Origin: Owenweeksia hongkongensis DSM 17368
GTDB lineage: Bacteria > Bacteroidota > Bacteroidia > Flavobacteriales > Schleiferiaceae
Length of the DNA: 64,000 bases
Reading direction: 5' to 3'
NCBI RefSeq assembly: GCF_000236705.1
Contig: NC_016599.1
Location: 2,294,001 to 2,358,000 of the forward strand
In this document: positions 63,888 through 64,000 of the stretch, in pieces
Layout of the letters: the number at the start of each line of letters is the position of its first letter
Numbering within the stretch: position 1 is the stretch's first letter
Made by a program: the position numbers and the translations under genes
The notes under the pieces: model-generated
Told to the model about the DNA's origin: nothing
The model's database searches: none
What the model saw: only the letters and a program-made list of their open reading frames with translations

Positions 63888-64000
63888 ATGCGCTCAACTA
63901 TTTACTTCGCTATTGCTTTCTTGCTATTCTGCTTTTCAGCAAAAGCCCAAAATAGCTTCTCATTCAAAAGCGGAATAAAAAACAGTCCTGAGGGTTTGGT
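63888..64000 (+). CDS. 5' end of a secreted protein gene (cut by window end)
   Basis: The frame opens with ATG and encodes a typical signal peptide (MRSTIYFAIAFLLFCFSAKA, then Q-N), with cleavage likely after AKA. Only 37 codons are inside the window, so no family can be named. The -7 element upstream and the clear signal peptide support a real gene. Confidence 0.75.
   Translation, partial: MRSTIYFAIAFLLFCFSAKAQNSFSFKSGIKNSPEGL

Noticed and set aside
1..64000. CRISPR arrays, tRNA, rRNA, insertion-sequence transposases, phage genes
   Set aside because: Searched by eye on both strands; no regular spaced repeats, cloverleaf or transposase motif was found.

Overview
This window looks like chromosome from a marine-type member of the Bacteroidota, most likely order Flavobacteriales. 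The evidence is several very large secreted proteins ending in type IX secretion (T9SS) sorting domains of type A (YPNP...) and type B (gliding-motility-associated), a fused CcoN-CcoO cbb3 oxidase, a lipoprotein TamA-like Omp85 protein next to TamB, and promoters of the Bacteroidota form TAnnTTTG. The species cannot be fixed from the sequence alone. No rRNA, tRNA, CRISPR array, transposase or prophage gene was seen.

Layout. 1-13128 (minus): a probable three-gene transcription unit made of a T9SS surface protein, a 3474-residue SpvB/FG-GAP/RHS toxin-like protein, and a small predicted lipoprotein directly after it. The toxin-like protein has a signal peptide and a C-terminal tip carrying HExxxH. 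This is the best candidate for a new polymorphic-toxin system. 13757-20078 (plus): cbb3 cytochrome oxidase cluster ccoS-ccoNO-ccoQ-ccoP-ccoG-ccoH, then a TauE/SafE-like membrane protein and a small membrane protein. ccoS is only 54 codons long. 20136-21482 (minus): hemN for oxygen-independent haem synthesis. ccoS and hemN have matching CRP/FNR-type boxes at identical spacing from their -7 elements, so a shared low-oxygen response is likely.

21647-30501: a fibronectin/MAM/PKD T9SS protein, a HAD phosphatase, methylmalonyl-CoA epimerase, an MsbA-like ABC exporter and a PqiA-like membrane protein. 30648-37963: TamB and its Omp85 lipoprotein partner, both apparently starting with TTG. 38040-43832: a bacilliredoxin, a PH-like membrane protein, TadA, AspRS and a ClC channel. 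Here lies a 639-bp intergenic region holding a long imperfect inverted repeat and a separate hairpin.

43976-57310 (plus): three giant BNR/sortilin-type beta-propeller T9SS proteins, two of them clear tandem paralogues, with a small lipoprotein gene between the first and second. 57470-63416 (minus): a T9SS type B protein, then an overlapping unit of an AddB-like nuclease, a small secreted carboxypeptidase-regulatory-like protein and a serine/threonine dehydratase. 63417-63887 is a gene-free stretch rich in degenerate repeats, and the window ends inside a new secreted-protein gene. Several strong hairpin terminators separate the blocks.
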